Notes: a model not told the origin generated them from the letters alone. 64,000 nucleotides of DNA from Alicyclobacillus acidocaldarius subsp. acidocaldarius Tc-4-1 (GCF_000219875.1 NC_017167.1:2813361-2877360); one strand, 5' to 3'; counted from the first letter of the stretch, positions 35,549 through 44,602 are shown. Numbers and translations are program-made.

Positions 35549-36886
35549 TCACGCGCCGAGTTCGCACTGGATGACCTGCACAATCTCGCCCACCACGCGG
35601 CGCAAGAGCTTCTCGTCGAGCCCCTCCACCATGACGCGCACCAGGTTCTCGGTCCCCGACTCGCGCACGAGCACGCGCCCGCTCTCACCGAGTTCGGCCT
35701 CTGCCCTGCGCAGCGCGTCCTGGATGGCCGCGTTCTCACGCCAGGCGCTCTTGTCGCGCACGCGCACGTTCTCCAAGATCTGCGGGTAGCGGGTCATGAC
35801 GCGGGACAGTTCGGACAGCCGCTTGCCGCTCTCCATCATGGTCTCCACCAGCTTGACGGCTGTCAGCATGCCATCGCCCGTGGTGGTGTGATCGAGCAGG
35901 ATGATGTGCCCGCTCTGCTCGCCGCCGAGCGACGCGCCCTCCTCCCGCATCCGCTCCATGACGTACCGATCTCCCACGGCCGTGCGCAGCACGGTGATGC
36001 CGAGATCGCTCATGGCTTTGACAAAGCCGAGATTGGACATGACGGTAGCGACGACCTTATCTCCGCGCAACTCTCCTTCCTTCATGGCGCGCGCGAGAAT
36101 GGCCATAATGAAGTCGCCGTCCGCCACCTCGCCGTTCTCGTCCACCGCGATGCACCGATCCGCATCCCCGTCGAACGCGAGCCCCACGTCCGCGCCGTGC
36201 TGCAGCACCGCGCGCTGCACGATATGCGGATGCGTCGAACCGCAGTCCACGTTGATGTTCACGCCGTCCGGGTTCGCGTGGATGACCATGACGTCCGCGC
36301 CGAGCCGCCGGAACACCTCGGGCGCGATGAACGATGCCGCGCCATTCGCGCAGTCGAGCACGACCTTGAGCCCGTCAAACCGCACGCGGGCGGCCTGCAC
36401 CAGAAAGCGGATGTACGCCTCCGTCGCAGGCTCGTCGTACATCCGGCCCACGCCGTCGCCAATGGGGCGCGGCAGCGTATCGGTTTCTTCGGCCAACAGG
36501 GCCTCCATTCGCTCCTCCATCTCGTCCAGGAGTTTAAATCCGTCGCCGCCAAAAAACTTGATGCCGTTGTCGGCCACGGGATTGTGCGACGCCGAGATCA
36601 TCACGCCTGCATCCGCCCGAAGAAGCCGCGTGAGATACGCCACGCCAGGCGTGGAGATGACGCCGAGCCGGAGCGCGTCCACGCCCATCGATAAAATCCC
36701 GCTCACCAGTGCGGTTTCCAACATGTCACCGGAAATCCGGGTGTCCTTGCCGACGACGATGCGCGATCCCGGCCGGCGCGCCGTCAGCACATAGGCGCCG
36801 ACTCGCCCCAGCCGGAACGCGAGCTCCGGCGTGAGCTCCTGATTCGCTACGCCGCGCACGCCGTCTGTGCCAAACCACCTGCCCAT
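35549..36886 (-). CDS. glmM: Phosphoglucosamine mutase GlmM
   Basis: Cytoplasmic enzyme converting glucosamine-6-phosphate to glucosamine-1-phosphate for UDP-GlcNAc synthesis. It is 445 residues. FGTDGVRG at residues 5-12, the phosphorylated serine S100 in ISASHNP, the metal loop DGDADR and the C-terminal phosphate-binding RESGTENLVRVMVEG are all present. ATG 36886 follows AGGAG by 9-10 nt. It lies between cdaR and glmS; in other Bacillota GlmM also binds and inhibits CdaA. Confidence 0.95.
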   Translation of the reverse strand: MGRWFGTDGVRGVANQELTPELAFRLGRVGAYVLTARRPGSRIVVGKDTRISGDMLETALVSGILSMGVDALRLGVISTPGVAYLTRLLRADAGVMISASHNPVADNGIKFFGGDGFKLLDEMEERMEALLAEETDTLPRPIGDGVGRMYDEPATEAYIRFLVQAARVRFDGLKVVLDCANGAASFIAPEVFRRLGADVMVIHANPDGVNINVDCGSTHPHIVQRAVLQHGADVGLAFDGDADRCIAVDENGEVADGDFIMAILARAMKEGELRGDKVVATVMSNLGFVKAMSDLGITVLRTAVGDRYVMERMREEGASLGGEQSGHIILLDHTTTGDGMLTAVKLVETMMESGKRLSELSRVMTRYPQILENVRVRDKSAWRENAAIQDALRRAEAELGESGRVLVRESGTENLVRVMVEGLDEKLLRRVVGEIVQVIQCELGA

Positions 36887-36963
36887 AAGTGCACGCTCCT
36901 CTCCCACAACGCAAACATTGTGCCACAGAAGGCGGTCCGTGCAAAGATGAAGTCTTTGGCGGG

Positions 36964-38169
36964 TCACGGCATAGCCTGCACCGTAGCGGTGCGCGCAGAG
37001 ATGCTCACCGCAGACAGCCCCGCGGGCAGGTGAACCTGGATGGGCAACGCGGCCGTGCCGCGGCTCATGCCAGACGCGTCTACGTACGCCTGAACCTCGC
37101 TCGCGTCCTTCTCGACGGCCTGGACGGCCGACTGCGCGCCCGTCACCGTGACCGTCACCGTCCGCGGCCCAATCAGGCGGACGCCCGTCGCCCCCGTGAT
37201 GGTCACCGGGATGTTCGACAGCGTCGCCATCGCCGAGGGCTCCACGTCGATCACGGCCGTCACCGCCGCGGGCGACACGCTCGTCATCCCCGGGAGGAGC
37301 GGAATGGGAACCGACACCGCCGTCGACTTGGCGAGTCCTGTCACATCAACGGGCACGCGCAGTCCGCCTCGCGGAAGCTGACCCGCCGGCAGCCCCTGTT
37401 CCACGGCGCTCGACGGTTCCAGGCGTACCGACGCGATGGCGTAGCCCGCCGCCGGATTTCCCGTCACCGCAGGTGCCAGGGTCACGGTCTGGCTGGCCGA
37501 GGTCACCGGCAGCGTCACCGCAATGGCAGACGGCGTCACGGTCACACCCGGCACCGCCTTGCCCGCGCCATCTAACGGCAGAAGATCCACGAGTTTCGTC
37601 TCCGTCTGCGAAAGTCCGCTCGCGTCCACCACGCCCGCCACTTCCGCGACCGACTGCACGCTCGATGCGGCACCCGAGATCTCGACCACGCCCGAGCCGA
37701 GCTGTGGCTTGCCGAGCACGTAGCCCTGGCTGGGCACTCCCACGACGCTCAGCCGAATGGGCCGCTCCACAGTGACCTTGGGCTCGAGGGTGACCGTGAT
37801 GGTGGCTGGCGTGAGCGTATAACTGCGCACGCTGGCCGGCATGTTGAGGGCTGCCACATGCAGCGTGTACGTGCCAGGGCCCAGATCCTGCGCATTCGCG
37901 ACGATCTCGGCCTTCATCATATCGCTCGCCAGCGTCGGCAGGCGCAGGAGCGTGGTGGTCACCCGAGCCGTGACCGTCGGCACCTGGGACACCAGCACCT
38001 CATCCGCCGAGGTCTCCACGCGTACAGGCAGTTCGAACGACTCCGTGACGCCCGTCGAGGCCGGCTGGTTACCGCTCTGCTCGGCATGAACCGCCAGCCA
38101 TAAGATGCACGCGAGCACGAGCGCGATGATCCGAAGCGCCACGTTGTTATTGAGCAGCCGGTCCATCAT
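36964..38169 (-). CDS. cdaR: CdaA regulator CdaR (YbbR-domain protein)
   Basis: A 401-residue protein with one N-terminal membrane anchor (residues about 9-27, ALRIIALVLACILWLAVHAE) and an extracytoplasmic part made of several YbbR repeats, seen as recurring segments such as VPVTI..., VTVTLEPKVTVERPIRLSV and VPGVTVTPSAIAVTLPV. CdaR interacts with the diadenylate cyclase CdaA. Its start overlaps the cdaA stop by 4 nt (ATGA), so translation is coupled. No disruption. Confidence 0.93.
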   Translation of the reverse strand: MMDRLLNNNVALRIIALVLACILWLAVHAEQSGNQPASTGVTESFELPVRVETSADEVLVSQVPTVTARVTTTLLRLPTLASDMMKAEIVANAQDLGPGTYTLHVAALNMPASVRSYTLTPATITVTLEPKVTVERPIRLSVVGVPSQGYVLGKPQLGSGVVEISGAASSVQSVAEVAGVVDASGLSQTETKLVDLLPLDGAGKAVPGVTVTPSAIAVTLPVTSASQTVTLAPAVTGNPAAGYAIASVRLEPSSAVEQGLPAGQLPRGGLRVPVDVTGLAKSTAVSVPIPLLPGMTSVSPAAVTAVIDVEPSAMATLSNIPVTITGATGVRLIGPRTVTVTVTGAQSAVQAVEKDASEVQAYVDASGMSRGTAALPIQVHLPAGLSAVSISARTATVQAMP

Positions 38170-38987
38170 CGCGACTCCGCCTTTCGATTCCAGAAAGAAA
38201 GCGCACTCGTCTTCTGCGGGACGAGCAGCTTCATTAAAAGTTCGTTGAGCGCTTCCTCGTCGAGATGGCCGTGCATCACGCCATCCACGCAGACGGATAC
38301 CTGCCCCGTCTCCTCCGACACAATGACGCTCACCCCGTCAGACTGTTCGGTGATGCCGAGCCCCGCGCGGTGCCTCGTGCCGAGTTGCTTGTCCAGGTTG
38401 CGGTTCTCTGTCAGCGGCAGCACGCATCCCGCAGCCATGATCTGCGTACCCCGCACAATTACGGCCCCGTCGTGCAGCGGCGTGTTGGGGATAAACAAGT
38501 TGATGAACAACTCCGTGCTGACGCGCGCCTCCAGGCGCGTTCCCGTCTCAATGTATTCGTTCAGGCCCGTCTGGCGCTCGATGACGATGAGCGCCCCCGT
38601 TTTCGTCTTCGCGAGCACCTGACAGGCCTTGACGATTTCGTTCACCGTATGCACCATGTTCGGCTCCTCATGCAGGAGGAGATTGAAATTCCACAGGCTT
38701 CCGCGCCCGAGTTGCTCGAGCGCGCGCCGCAGTTCCGGCTGAAAGACGACGGGAATCGCAAACAACCCAATTTCGATGATGCGATTCAGAAGCCAGTTCG
38801 AGGCGGACAGGTTCAGCAAACTCGAGACCATGGTCACGACCACGACGACAATGACACCTTTCAGGAGCTGTACGGCCCGAGTGCCGCGAATGAGGAGCAA
38901 CAGGTAGTAAATCATAAAGGCCACGAACAGGATGTCAATGACGTCCTTGAAGCCAAAGTCCCGGATTGCCGCGAACCACGCATCCAT
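38166..38987 (-). CDS. cdaA: Diadenylate cyclase CdaA (c-di-AMP synthase)
   Basis: Membrane-bound enzyme of 273 residues joining two ATP into the second messenger c-di-AMP, which governs potassium and cell-wall balance. Three N-terminal membrane helices (about 13-82) precede the DAC domain; the catalytic motifs DGA (173-175) and RHR (205-207, in TRHRAGLGITEQSDG) are intact. First gene of the cdaA-cdaR-glmM-glmS run, with a promoter just upstream at 39023-39051. Confidence 0.95.
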   Translation of the reverse strand: MDAWFAAIRDFGFKDVIDILFVAFMIYYLLLLIRGTRAVQLLKGVIVVVVVTMVSSLLNLSASNWLLNRIIEIGLFAIPVVFQPELRRALEQLGRGSLWNFNLLLHEEPNMVHTVNEIVKACQVLAKTKTGALIVIERQTGLNEYIETGTRLEARVSTELFINLFIPNTPLHDGAVIVRGTQIMAAGCVLPLTENRNLDKQLGTRHRAGLGITEQSDGVSVIVSEETGQVSVCVDGVMHGHLDEEALNELLMKLLVPQKTSALSFWNRKAESR

Positions 38988-39022
38988 ACAAAGCCCCCTG
39001 CCCGTCGGGGAGTCTCGTTCCC

Positions 39023-39051
39023 ATTGTTTCCTACCCGCGGCCCCGAGTCAA
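39023..39051 (-). promoter_or_regulatory. Promoter of the cdaA operon
   Basis: On the minus strand TTGACT (39051-39046), a 17-nt spacer and AACAAT (39028-39023) form a sigma-A promoter about 36 bp upstream of the cdaA ATG. It lies in the 87-bp gap after the GDSL hydrolase gene. Confidence 0.65.
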
Positions 39052-39074
39052 GACAGCCTCTGCCAACCGCTCAT

Positions 39075-39758
39075 TCACGCTCGCCACGCAGCCCGCCTGC
39101 GCGTGGCCCTCGCGCGTTCCTTCGATCGCGCCCGCTGCAGCGCGCGAAAAAACGCCTTCGCGAGGGCCTCATGCCCCTCATCTGTGGGATGAATCGGATT
39201 GCGGAACAGCCGCAGATCCCGGAACTGCCCGCTCCGGTAGTGCTCGACGTAGTCCGGCTCGTGCCCTCGAAACGCCTTGTACGTCTCCACCACCACGAGC
39301 CCGTGTCTGAGCGCGATCCGGCGGACGCGATCGTTATACTCCTGCGTCACCTCCTCCGCCAAGGCGAAATTGGGAAAGGGATTGTAGAGCGTCGCAATGC
39401 CGAACGTGCTGTGCGGACGTTTGCACCACTCCACGAGGCGTTCGACGTCCTCCTCACAGCGTCGCATGACGTCCTGGATAAGGTCGGCGCGCCGCGTGAG
39501 AATGGCGGGCGCGCTTCGCAGGAGATCGTTCCCGCCAATCATAAGGGTGACGATCTCGGCTTCCTCGACGATACAGGGCGGGAGATCCTGAAGCGATTTG
39601 AACAGCTGCCGCGCGGTCCAGCCGGGCTTCGCCTGAATGTGTAGCGTTGTGCGAACCTGGCGGGCAAAGCGGGCGCGCAGGCGCTCCGCAAATCTTTTCT
39701 CTGGCGCACTCGCCCCGTAGCCATATGTAATGGAGTCGCCGAGCGCGAGCATCAGCAT
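39075..39758 (-). CDS. GDSL/SGNH-family hydrolase
   Basis: A 227-residue serine esterase-like protein of the SGNH fold: nucleophile Ser in LALGDSITYGYG (about residue 9), block III Asn in IGGNDLL (about 77), and the catalytic Asp-His block IHPTDEGH (about 189-196). No signal peptide, so it is probably cytoplasmic; substrate unknown. The start is ATG 39758, 8 nt after AGGAGG; ATG 39764 lies only 2 nt from it. The reading frame extends far upstream across the pdaB region on the opposite strand, which is not coding. The C-terminus is Arg-rich. Confidence 0.85.
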   Translation of the reverse strand: MLMLALGDSITYGYGASAPEKRFAERLRARFARQVRTTLHIQAKPGWTARQLFKSLQDLPPCIVEEAEIVTLMIGGNDLLRSAPAILTRRADLIQDVMRRCEEDVERLVEWCKRPHSTFGIATLYNPFPNFALAEEVTQEYNDRVRRIALRHGLVVVETYKAFRGHEPDYVEHYRSGQFRDLRLFRNPIHPTDEGHEALAKAFFRALQRARSKERARATRRRAAWRA

Positions 39759-39908
39759 AGTCATCGCCTCCTGGGTGAGTCGCTGATCGTAAGCTATGGG
39801 CTTACCCCGCGATTGGTCACAAGAGGCGCCCACGTGCCAATGGCGAGATCGCATAGGAGGTGTGGCTGCTGCAAACACTGCAGGCAGAATCCAAAGGGAG
39901 GTTGGCCA

Positions 39909-40661
39909 ATGCGGAGCTTCTGGCATCGACTTCGGATGGGCGTGGTTGCGATGACGGCGGCATGCGTGTGTGCGCTCTCCTGCATGAGTCTCCAAGCCGA
40001 GTCGGTACGCGCCGCCGACACGAAGGCTCAGGCCCCGAAGGCCGTGTATAAGGTGGACACGAACGAAAAAGTGGTGGCCCTGACCTTTGACATCTCCTGG
40101 GGGCATCGCACGCCCGAGCCGGTCTTGGAGACGCTGAAGAAATGCGGCGTGACGAAGGCGACGTTCTTTCTGAGCGGGCCGTGGACGATGCACCATCCCG
40201 AGATCGCCAAGAAGATCAAGGCCATGGGGTATGAAATCGGGAGCCACGGCTACCTGCACAAGGACTATTCGAATTACCCGGATTCCTGGATCCGAGAACA
40301 GGCCATGCTCGCAGACAAGGCCATTCAGCAGGTCACGGGCGTCAAACCGAAACTGTTCCGGACGCCGAACGGCGACCTCAATCCGCGAGTCATTCGCTGC
40401 CTCACGAGCATGGGCTACACGGTGGTGCAGTGGAACACCGACTCGCTCGACTGGAAGAACCCAGGCGTGGACGCGATTGTCAACCGCGTGACGAAGCGGG
40501 TGGTGCCGGGCGACATTGTGCTGATGCACGCGAGCGACTCGTCGAAGCAGATTGTGGAGGCGCTGCCGCGGATCGTGGAAAACCTGCGCCAGCAGGGGTA
40601 TCGGTTCGTGACGGTGTCCGAGCTCCTCGCGGGCGCCAACGTGCAGTCGAAGGTGCAGTGA
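39909..40661 (+). CDS. pdaB: PdaB-like polysaccharide deacetylase (sporulation)
   Basis: A 250-residue secreted or membrane-anchored NodB-domain protein. It has an N-terminal signal segment (MGVVAMTAACVCALSCMSLQ) and then the NodB core: VALTFDISWGH (motif 1), ATFFLSGPW, IGSHGYLHKDYSN (metal-binding H-x3-H region), FRTPNGDLNP, and a late VLMHASD. In B. subtilis PdaB is needed late in sporulation for spore heat stability and lies next to gerD, as here. The start is ATG 39909 after GGGAGG. Confidence 0.85.
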   Translation: MRSFWHRLRMGVVAMTAACVCALSCMSLQAESVRAADTKAQAPKAVYKVDTNEKVVALTFDISWGHRTPEPVLETLKKCGVTKATFFLSGPWTMHHPEIAKKIKAMGYEIGSHGYLHKDYSNYPDSWIREQAMLADKAIQQVTGVKPKLFRTPNGDLNPRVIRCLTSMGYTVVQWNTDSLDWKNPGVDAIVNRVTKRVVPGDIVLMHASDSSKQIVEALPRIVENLRQQGYRFVTVSELLAGANVQSKVQ

Positions 40662-40688
40662 CCGGTTGGGGGCCATCGCGGCCGCCTG

Positions 40689-40719
40689 GGATAGGTCGCC
40701 GGTCCGAGTCGCATACTGA
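40689..40719 (+). promoter_or_regulatory. Candidate forespore (sigma-G-like) promoter of gerD
   Basis: GGATAG (40689-40694) and CATACTGA (40712-40719), 17 nt apart, resemble the forespore promoter pattern (gHATR, CATnnTA) and sit 32 nt upstream of the gerD start. The -35 fits imperfectly. Confidence 0.35.
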
Positions 40720-40750
40720 CGGTAAACCGGGTGTTGAGGAGGGGCTTGGC

Positions 40751-41419
40751 GTGAACAGCAGGCTTGCGCGCCTCGTGGCAATCGGGCTCGCGGCTCTCGC
40801 CGTCACTGGCTGTGGCATGAACGCCGGGGCTGACGTGAGCGCAAGCGGAGAGGGCGGGGGCGGGAACTACACACAGACGAAACAGATGGTCGTGGACATC
40901 CTGAATTCCAAGGAAGGCCAACAGGCGCTCTTGGACACCCTGAAAAATCCGGAGTTCAAGAACCAGCTTATCGCTTCCCCTGACGAGGTAAAACAGGCGC
41001 TCACGGACTTCATTCAGTCGAAACAGACCCAGACCTTTCTGACCGAGGCAGCCAAGGACCCGCAGTTCGCGGCGGCGCTCGCCAAGGCCGCGCAGCCCGA
41101 ACTCAAGGACACCGTCGAGAGCCTGATGAAAGACCCGAACTTCCAGCAGGACATGCTGGTGCTCCTGCAGTCGAACGAGTTCATGAAGTCCCTGCAGACG
41201 ATGATGCAGGGGCCTGAGTTCCGATCCGAACTGCAGAAGGTGATCCTCCAGACCCTCGCCTCGCCGACGTTCCAGGTCCAGTTCCAGCAGACCGTGCAGG
41301 ACGCGGTGCAGAAGGCGATGCAGGCCGGACAGGCCACGGCAGGGGGACAAGGCCAGGGCGAAAAGGGCGGATCGGAGAAGTCGAACAATTCGTCGGAGGA
41401 GTCGGGATCGTCCTCGTGA
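40751..41419 (+). CDS. gerD: Spore germination lipoprotein GerD
   Basis: A 222-residue lipoprotein. The signal peptide ends in a lipobox, AVTGC, with the lipidated Cys near residue 21. The mature part is alpha-helical (MVVDILNSKEGQQALLDTLKNPEFK, then repeated units of the form DPxFxxxM/L) and ends in a Gly/Ser/Glu-rich tail. GerD organises germinant receptors into a cluster on the spore inner membrane. The start is GTG 40751 after GAGGAGG. It lies between pdaB and salA, as in Bacillus. Confidence 0.88.
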   Translation: MNSRLARLVAIGLAALAVTGCGMNAGADVSASGEGGGGNYTQTKQMVVDILNSKEGQQALLDTLKNPEFKNQLIASPDEVKQALTDFIQSKQTQTFLTEAAKDPQFAAALAKAAQPELKDTVESLMKDPNFQQDMLVLLQSNEFMKSLQTMMQGPEFRSELQKVILQTLASPTFQVQFQQTVQDAVQKAMQAGQATAGGQGQGEKGGSEKSNNSSEESGSSS

Positions 41420-41444
41420 TGAAGGTTGAACAGGGGACAAAGGA

Positions 41445-41497
41445 AAACGGCACAAAGGCGTCGAGCCATATCCCGGCTTGGCGCGTTTGTGCCGTTT
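41445..41497. terminator. Bidirectional terminator between gerD and salA
   Basis: AAACGGCACAAA (41445-41456) and TTTGTGCCGTTT (41486-41497) form a perfect 12-bp stem; the loop itself contains a smaller GC stem (GAGCC / GGCTT). T and A runs on the two sides fit termination in both directions. Confidence 0.75.
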
Positions 41498-41543
41498 CAC
41501 ATGGATACCCGGCTTCGCATGGACGCCGCGCGCGTGCGGGTCG

Positions 41544-42641
41544 TCACGCCCGCAGCTCGCGATCTTGATCGAGGCCCATGGCCTCCGCGACGCGATCGGC
41601 CAACTTGGCGAAGACCTGGCCGTGCAAAGAGTCGGCGGAAAAGATCCCCGCGCGCTCCTTCTCCTGATTGGCAATCGGAATCTCAGCGAGGAGGGTGGTG
41701 TTGAGCGCCGCAGCCACGCGTTCGCCACCGCCCCGTCCAAACAGGTACGCGGTCTCCCCGCACGAGTCGCACACGAAGTAGGCCATGTTTTCGACCACGC
41801 CGATGACCTGGTGGTTCGTGCGCACGCCCATCAGGCCCGCGCGCACCGCCACCTCCGCCGCGGCAGCCTGCGGAGTGGTGACGATGAGCTGCTTGCTCTG
41901 CGGCAGAAGCGTGTGCACATCCAGCGCCACATCCCCTGTGCCGGGGGGCAGGTCCAGCAGTACGATGTCCACCTCGCCCCAGTGAACTTGCCCGAAGAAG
42001 CTGCGCAGCATCTTGCCCAGCATCGGACCGCGCCACACGACGGGCGTGTTCTCAGGCACGAAGAACTGCATGGACATGATCTTCACGCCCTCAGCCTGTA
42101 CGGGCATGATGAGATCCTCAATGGTCGCTGGCTTCACGCCCTCAATGCCGAAGATCACCGGAATGCTGAAGCCGTAGATGTCCGCGTCGATGAGCGCCAC
42201 CCGATAGCCCTTTCGCGCAAGGGCTACGGCCAGGTTGGCGGTCACGGTGGACTTGCCGACGCCTCCCTTGCCAGAGGCGATGGCGAGGAACTGGCGCCCC
42301 TGCTGGCGCAAGATGGGTGGCAGCTCCGCCTGCTGCGCTTCGGCGTTCGCACGTCCCATGCCGCGCACCTTGGCGGCGAACTGCGCGCGCTGTTCGTCCG
42401 TCATGTGACCCACGCGTACCTCAATCTCGGTCACACCGTCGAGTTGCGACAGACGCTCCCGGATCTCCCGTTCAATGACGTTCGATAGCGGGCAACCGCG
42501 GATGGTAAGCAGCACGTCCACGGTGACCTTGCCGCCTTCGATCTCGACCGACGGCACCATATCCAACTCCACGATACTGCGGCCGACCTCCGGATCCTTC
42601 ACGTCCCGGAGCGCTTCGATGACCTGCTCGCGAGTCACCAT
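41544..42641 (-). CDS. salA: Mrp/NBP35-family ATPase SalA (ApbC-like)
   Basis: A 365-residue cytoplasmic protein: a MIP18/DUF59 domain (about residues 5-80, with the Cys of IRGCPLS) followed by a P-loop ATPase with the deviant Walker A SGKGGVGKST (123-132), DADIYGFSIP and LLDLPPGTGD. CDSC near residue 287 supplies the conserved CxxC. Relatives act as iron-sulphur carriers; in B. subtilis SalA also regulates scoC. Gene order pdaB-gerD-salA-cwlD matches Bacillus apart from the extra gene at 42711. Confidence 0.9.
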   Translation of the reverse strand: MVTREQVIEALRDVKDPEVGRSIVELDMVPSVEIEGGKVTVDVLLTIRGCPLSNVIEREIRERLSQLDGVTEIEVRVGHMTDEQRAQFAAKVRGMGRANAEAQQAELPPILRQQGRQFLAIASGKGGVGKSTVTANLAVALARKGYRVALIDADIYGFSIPVIFGIEGVKPATIEDLIMPVQAEGVKIMSMQFFVPENTPVVWRGPMLGKMLRSFFGQVHWGEVDIVLLDLPPGTGDVALDVHTLLPQSKQLIVTTPQAAAAEVAVRAGLMGVRTNHQVIGVVENMAYFVCDSCGETAYLFGRGGGERVAAALNTTLLAEIPIANQEKERAGIFSADSLHGQVFAKLADRVAEAMGLDQDRELRA

Positions 42642-42710
42642 CTATCGAAAAACCTCCTTGTCCGTACACACCTCGAAAAACACACGCGACGCTGCGTTTA
42701 GTGTACATCA

Positions 42711-43172
42711 TCAGGCGGGGGAAACCAAACGCGCGGAGACGACCTGGTAAGCGTTCACACCTTGGTCCAGCCAGTTGATGACGTAGCGGGGCCGCGGCTG
42801 TTTTTGTCCCACGAACCATGCAGACCAGCCGGGATCGAGCGCGTAAGGCGGATGGGCAAGCGGGCGGATCGGCACGGACGACGGGGGCTGCACGCCGATG
42901 TAGAGAAGAGGCAAGAGATCCCCCTCCCAGCTCCGGATGACGAGGTGCTGGAGGACGATGGCGGATCGATTGGTCAGGATGTAGACAGGGCGCCCTTCCC
43001 AGTCGAAGGGCGCCCGTTTGAGCACGAGCGGAAGCGCATGGCCAGACGATGTCTCCGCGCGAGCGGCGGAGGCTGGGCGCCCGACGAAGTCGGCGACCAA
43101 GGGCGACCAAGCCATGAGACCGAGTCCCCCGATGGCTATGGCCACGAGCCCTACCCATCTTCGCCGCCGCAA
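42711..43172 (-). CDS. Exported or membrane-anchored protein of unknown function
   Basis: A 153-residue protein with an N-terminal basic-hydrophobic signal/anchor (MRRRRWVGLVAIAIGGLGLM) and a hydrophilic remainder rich in Pro, Trp and Arg (VLKRAPFDWEGRPVYILTN, LDPGWSAWFVG). I do not recognise a family. It lies 24 bp after cwlD in the same direction and 69 bp before salA, a place where other Bacillus-type genomes have no gene of this kind. An envelope role during sporulation is possible from context only. Confidence 0.7.
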   Translation of the reverse strand: MRRRRWVGLVAIAIGGLGLMAWSPLVADFVGRPASAARAETSSGHALPLVLKRAPFDWEGRPVYILTNRSAIVLQHLVIRSWEGDLLPLLYIGVQPPSSVPIRPLAHPPYALDPGWSAWFVGQKQPRPRYVINWLDQGVNAYQVVSARLVSPA

Positions 43173-43196
43173 GCTTACCCCTCCCGTGCGCTGCGT

Positions 43197-43970
43197 TCAG
43201 CCGCCGTCTTCCGGCACCTGCTGAGCGGCCGGATCGCTGAAGTAGCGGACCAAGGCTTGGTACATGGCGAAGGCCACGCGCTCCTGATACGCCTCCGTGG
43301 TGAGCGCGCGCGCCTCCTCTGGGTTTGACACAAATCCGATTTCCGCCAAGACGGTCGGCCCTTCAATTCGCTTGAGCAAAAACAGCGTCCGATTCGACTG
43401 CACGTCGCGGTGCGTTGGCAGCAACTCCGATCTGAACGTCTCCTGCATGACGGTCGCGAGCTGCTTGGCGTGTGGATTGGTCTTCAGGTACAGGACCTGA
43501 GCGCCGCGCCAGTCGGGAGATGGTGCGCTGTTGCAGTGAATCGAAACAAAGGCGTCGACGCGCTGGCGGCGAACCACATTCAACCGGCCGCGAAGATCGC
43601 CCAGATGGCGCTGTCTCATGGCGCGATCGCGCTCTGTAGCGAGATCCGTATCCGTACTCCTCGTCATGACGACCATGGCGCCGCCCTGTTGCAGGTAGCG
43701 CGCGAGCTTAAGTGCCACCGAGAGGGTGATGTCCTTCTCCTCAATGCCGCCGACACCGCGCGCCCCGGAGTCGCGGCCGCCATGGCCAGGATCCACGACA
43801 ATGACTTTGCCCTGGATGCCGGTCGCTTGTATCCCTGGATTCACCCTATGCTGAAGCGGACGAAACCATGCCGCCCGCGCATCCTGTACAGGTACCGCGA
43901 GAGAGGTCGCCCCCACGAGCATCGCCATCGCGGCGAACGCGAGCGGCACGTGCCTGTGCTTCCCGTGCAT
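43197..43970 (-). CDS. cwlD: N-acetylmuramoyl-L-alanine amidase CwlD (spore cortex)
   Basis: A 257-residue exported amidase_3 enzyme that removes peptide side chains to make muramic-delta-lactam in spore cortex. A signal segment (VPLAFAAMAMLVGATSLAVP) precedes the catalytic domain with zinc ligands in VVDPGHGGRDSGA (His), the Glu of GIEEKDITL, and VSIHCNSAP (His), plus the catalytic Glu in VLAEIGFVSNPEEA. ATG 43970 is favoured over 43976 because of spacing from GGAGGGGG. Confidence 0.9.
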   Translation of the reverse strand: MHGKHRHVPLAFAAMAMLVGATSLAVPVQDARAAWFRPLQHRVNPGIQATGIQGKVIVVDPGHGGRDSGARGVGGIEEKDITLSVALKLARYLQQGGAMVVMTRSTDTDLATERDRAMRQRHLGDLRGRLNVVRRQRVDAFVSIHCNSAPSPDWRGAQVLYLKTNPHAKQLATVMQETFRSELLPTHRDVQSNRTLFLLKRIEGPTVLAEIGFVSNPEEARALTTEAYQERVAFAMYQALVRYFSDPAAQQVPEDGG

Positions 43971-44115
43971 GATCATGCCCCCTCCGGCGCAACATGCTGC
44001 CCTCAGTGTGCGCAGCAAGGCGCCAGATCATGAGGCGCGGCCCTCGTGGAAGGGTAGGCCAGCTATGCGATGCGCAAGCGCAGTGGCGACCTGGGACGCG
44101 CGACGCCGTCAAACC

Positions 44116-44165
44116 GCAAAAAGGCTGTCCCCATCCCCGTGACACCGGGACAGGAACAGCCTTTC
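44116..44165 (-). terminator. Terminator of the rplM-rpsI transcript
   Basis: On the minus strand GGCTGTTCC...GGGGACAGCC folds into a long stem followed by TTTTTG. It begins about 30 bp after the rpsI stop. Confidence 0.85.
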
Positions 44166-44194
44166 CAACACAACGCGCCGCCGCGTGTCGCAAT

Positions 44195-44587
44195 TCAGCG
44201 CTTCGAGAACTGCGGTGCACGACGGGCAGCCTTGAGCCCGTATTTCTTGCGCTCCTTCATACGCGCATCGCGAGTCAGGAGTCCTGCACGCTTGAGCGTC
44301 GGGCGCAGATTCGGATCCACTTTCAGCAGCGCGCGAGCGATGCCGTGACGGATGGCACCCGCCTGACCGGAGATCCCCCCGCCGCGCACGTTCACGTACA
44401 CGTCGTACTGGCCCATTGTATCCGTGAGCAACAGCGGTTGCTTGACAATCAGCTTGAGCGACTCGAGCCCGAAGTACTCGTCCATCGGCCGCTTGTTCAC
44501 CACAATCTTGCCGTCGCCCGGAAGAAGGCGCACGCGAGCGACGGAGGTCTTGCGACGGCCCACAGCCCAGTATTGAACGCTTGCCAA
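44195..44587 (-). CDS. rpsI: 30S ribosomal protein uS9
   Basis: A 130-residue protein of the small-subunit head; its C-terminal tail reaches the P-site t[22 protein letters not shown] at the start, [19 protein letters not shown] in the middle and the ending PQFSKR are standard. It follows rplM after 15 bp and ends the transcript at the terminator 44116-44165. Confidence 0.97.
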   Translation of the reverse strand: MASVQYWAVGRRKTSVARVRLLPGDGKIVVNKRPMDEYFGLESLKLIVKQPLLLTDTMGQYDVYVNVRGGGISGQAGAIRHGIARALLKVDPNLRPTLKRAGLLTRDARMKERKKYGLKAARRAPQFSKR

Positions 44588-44602
44588 GTTGCAGCCCCTC
44601 CT

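Noticed and set aside
39765-40781. Long upstream extension of the GDSL hydrolase frame
   Set aside because: It runs antisense through pdaB, which has a signal peptide and NodB motifs; the hydrolase family starts near 39758.
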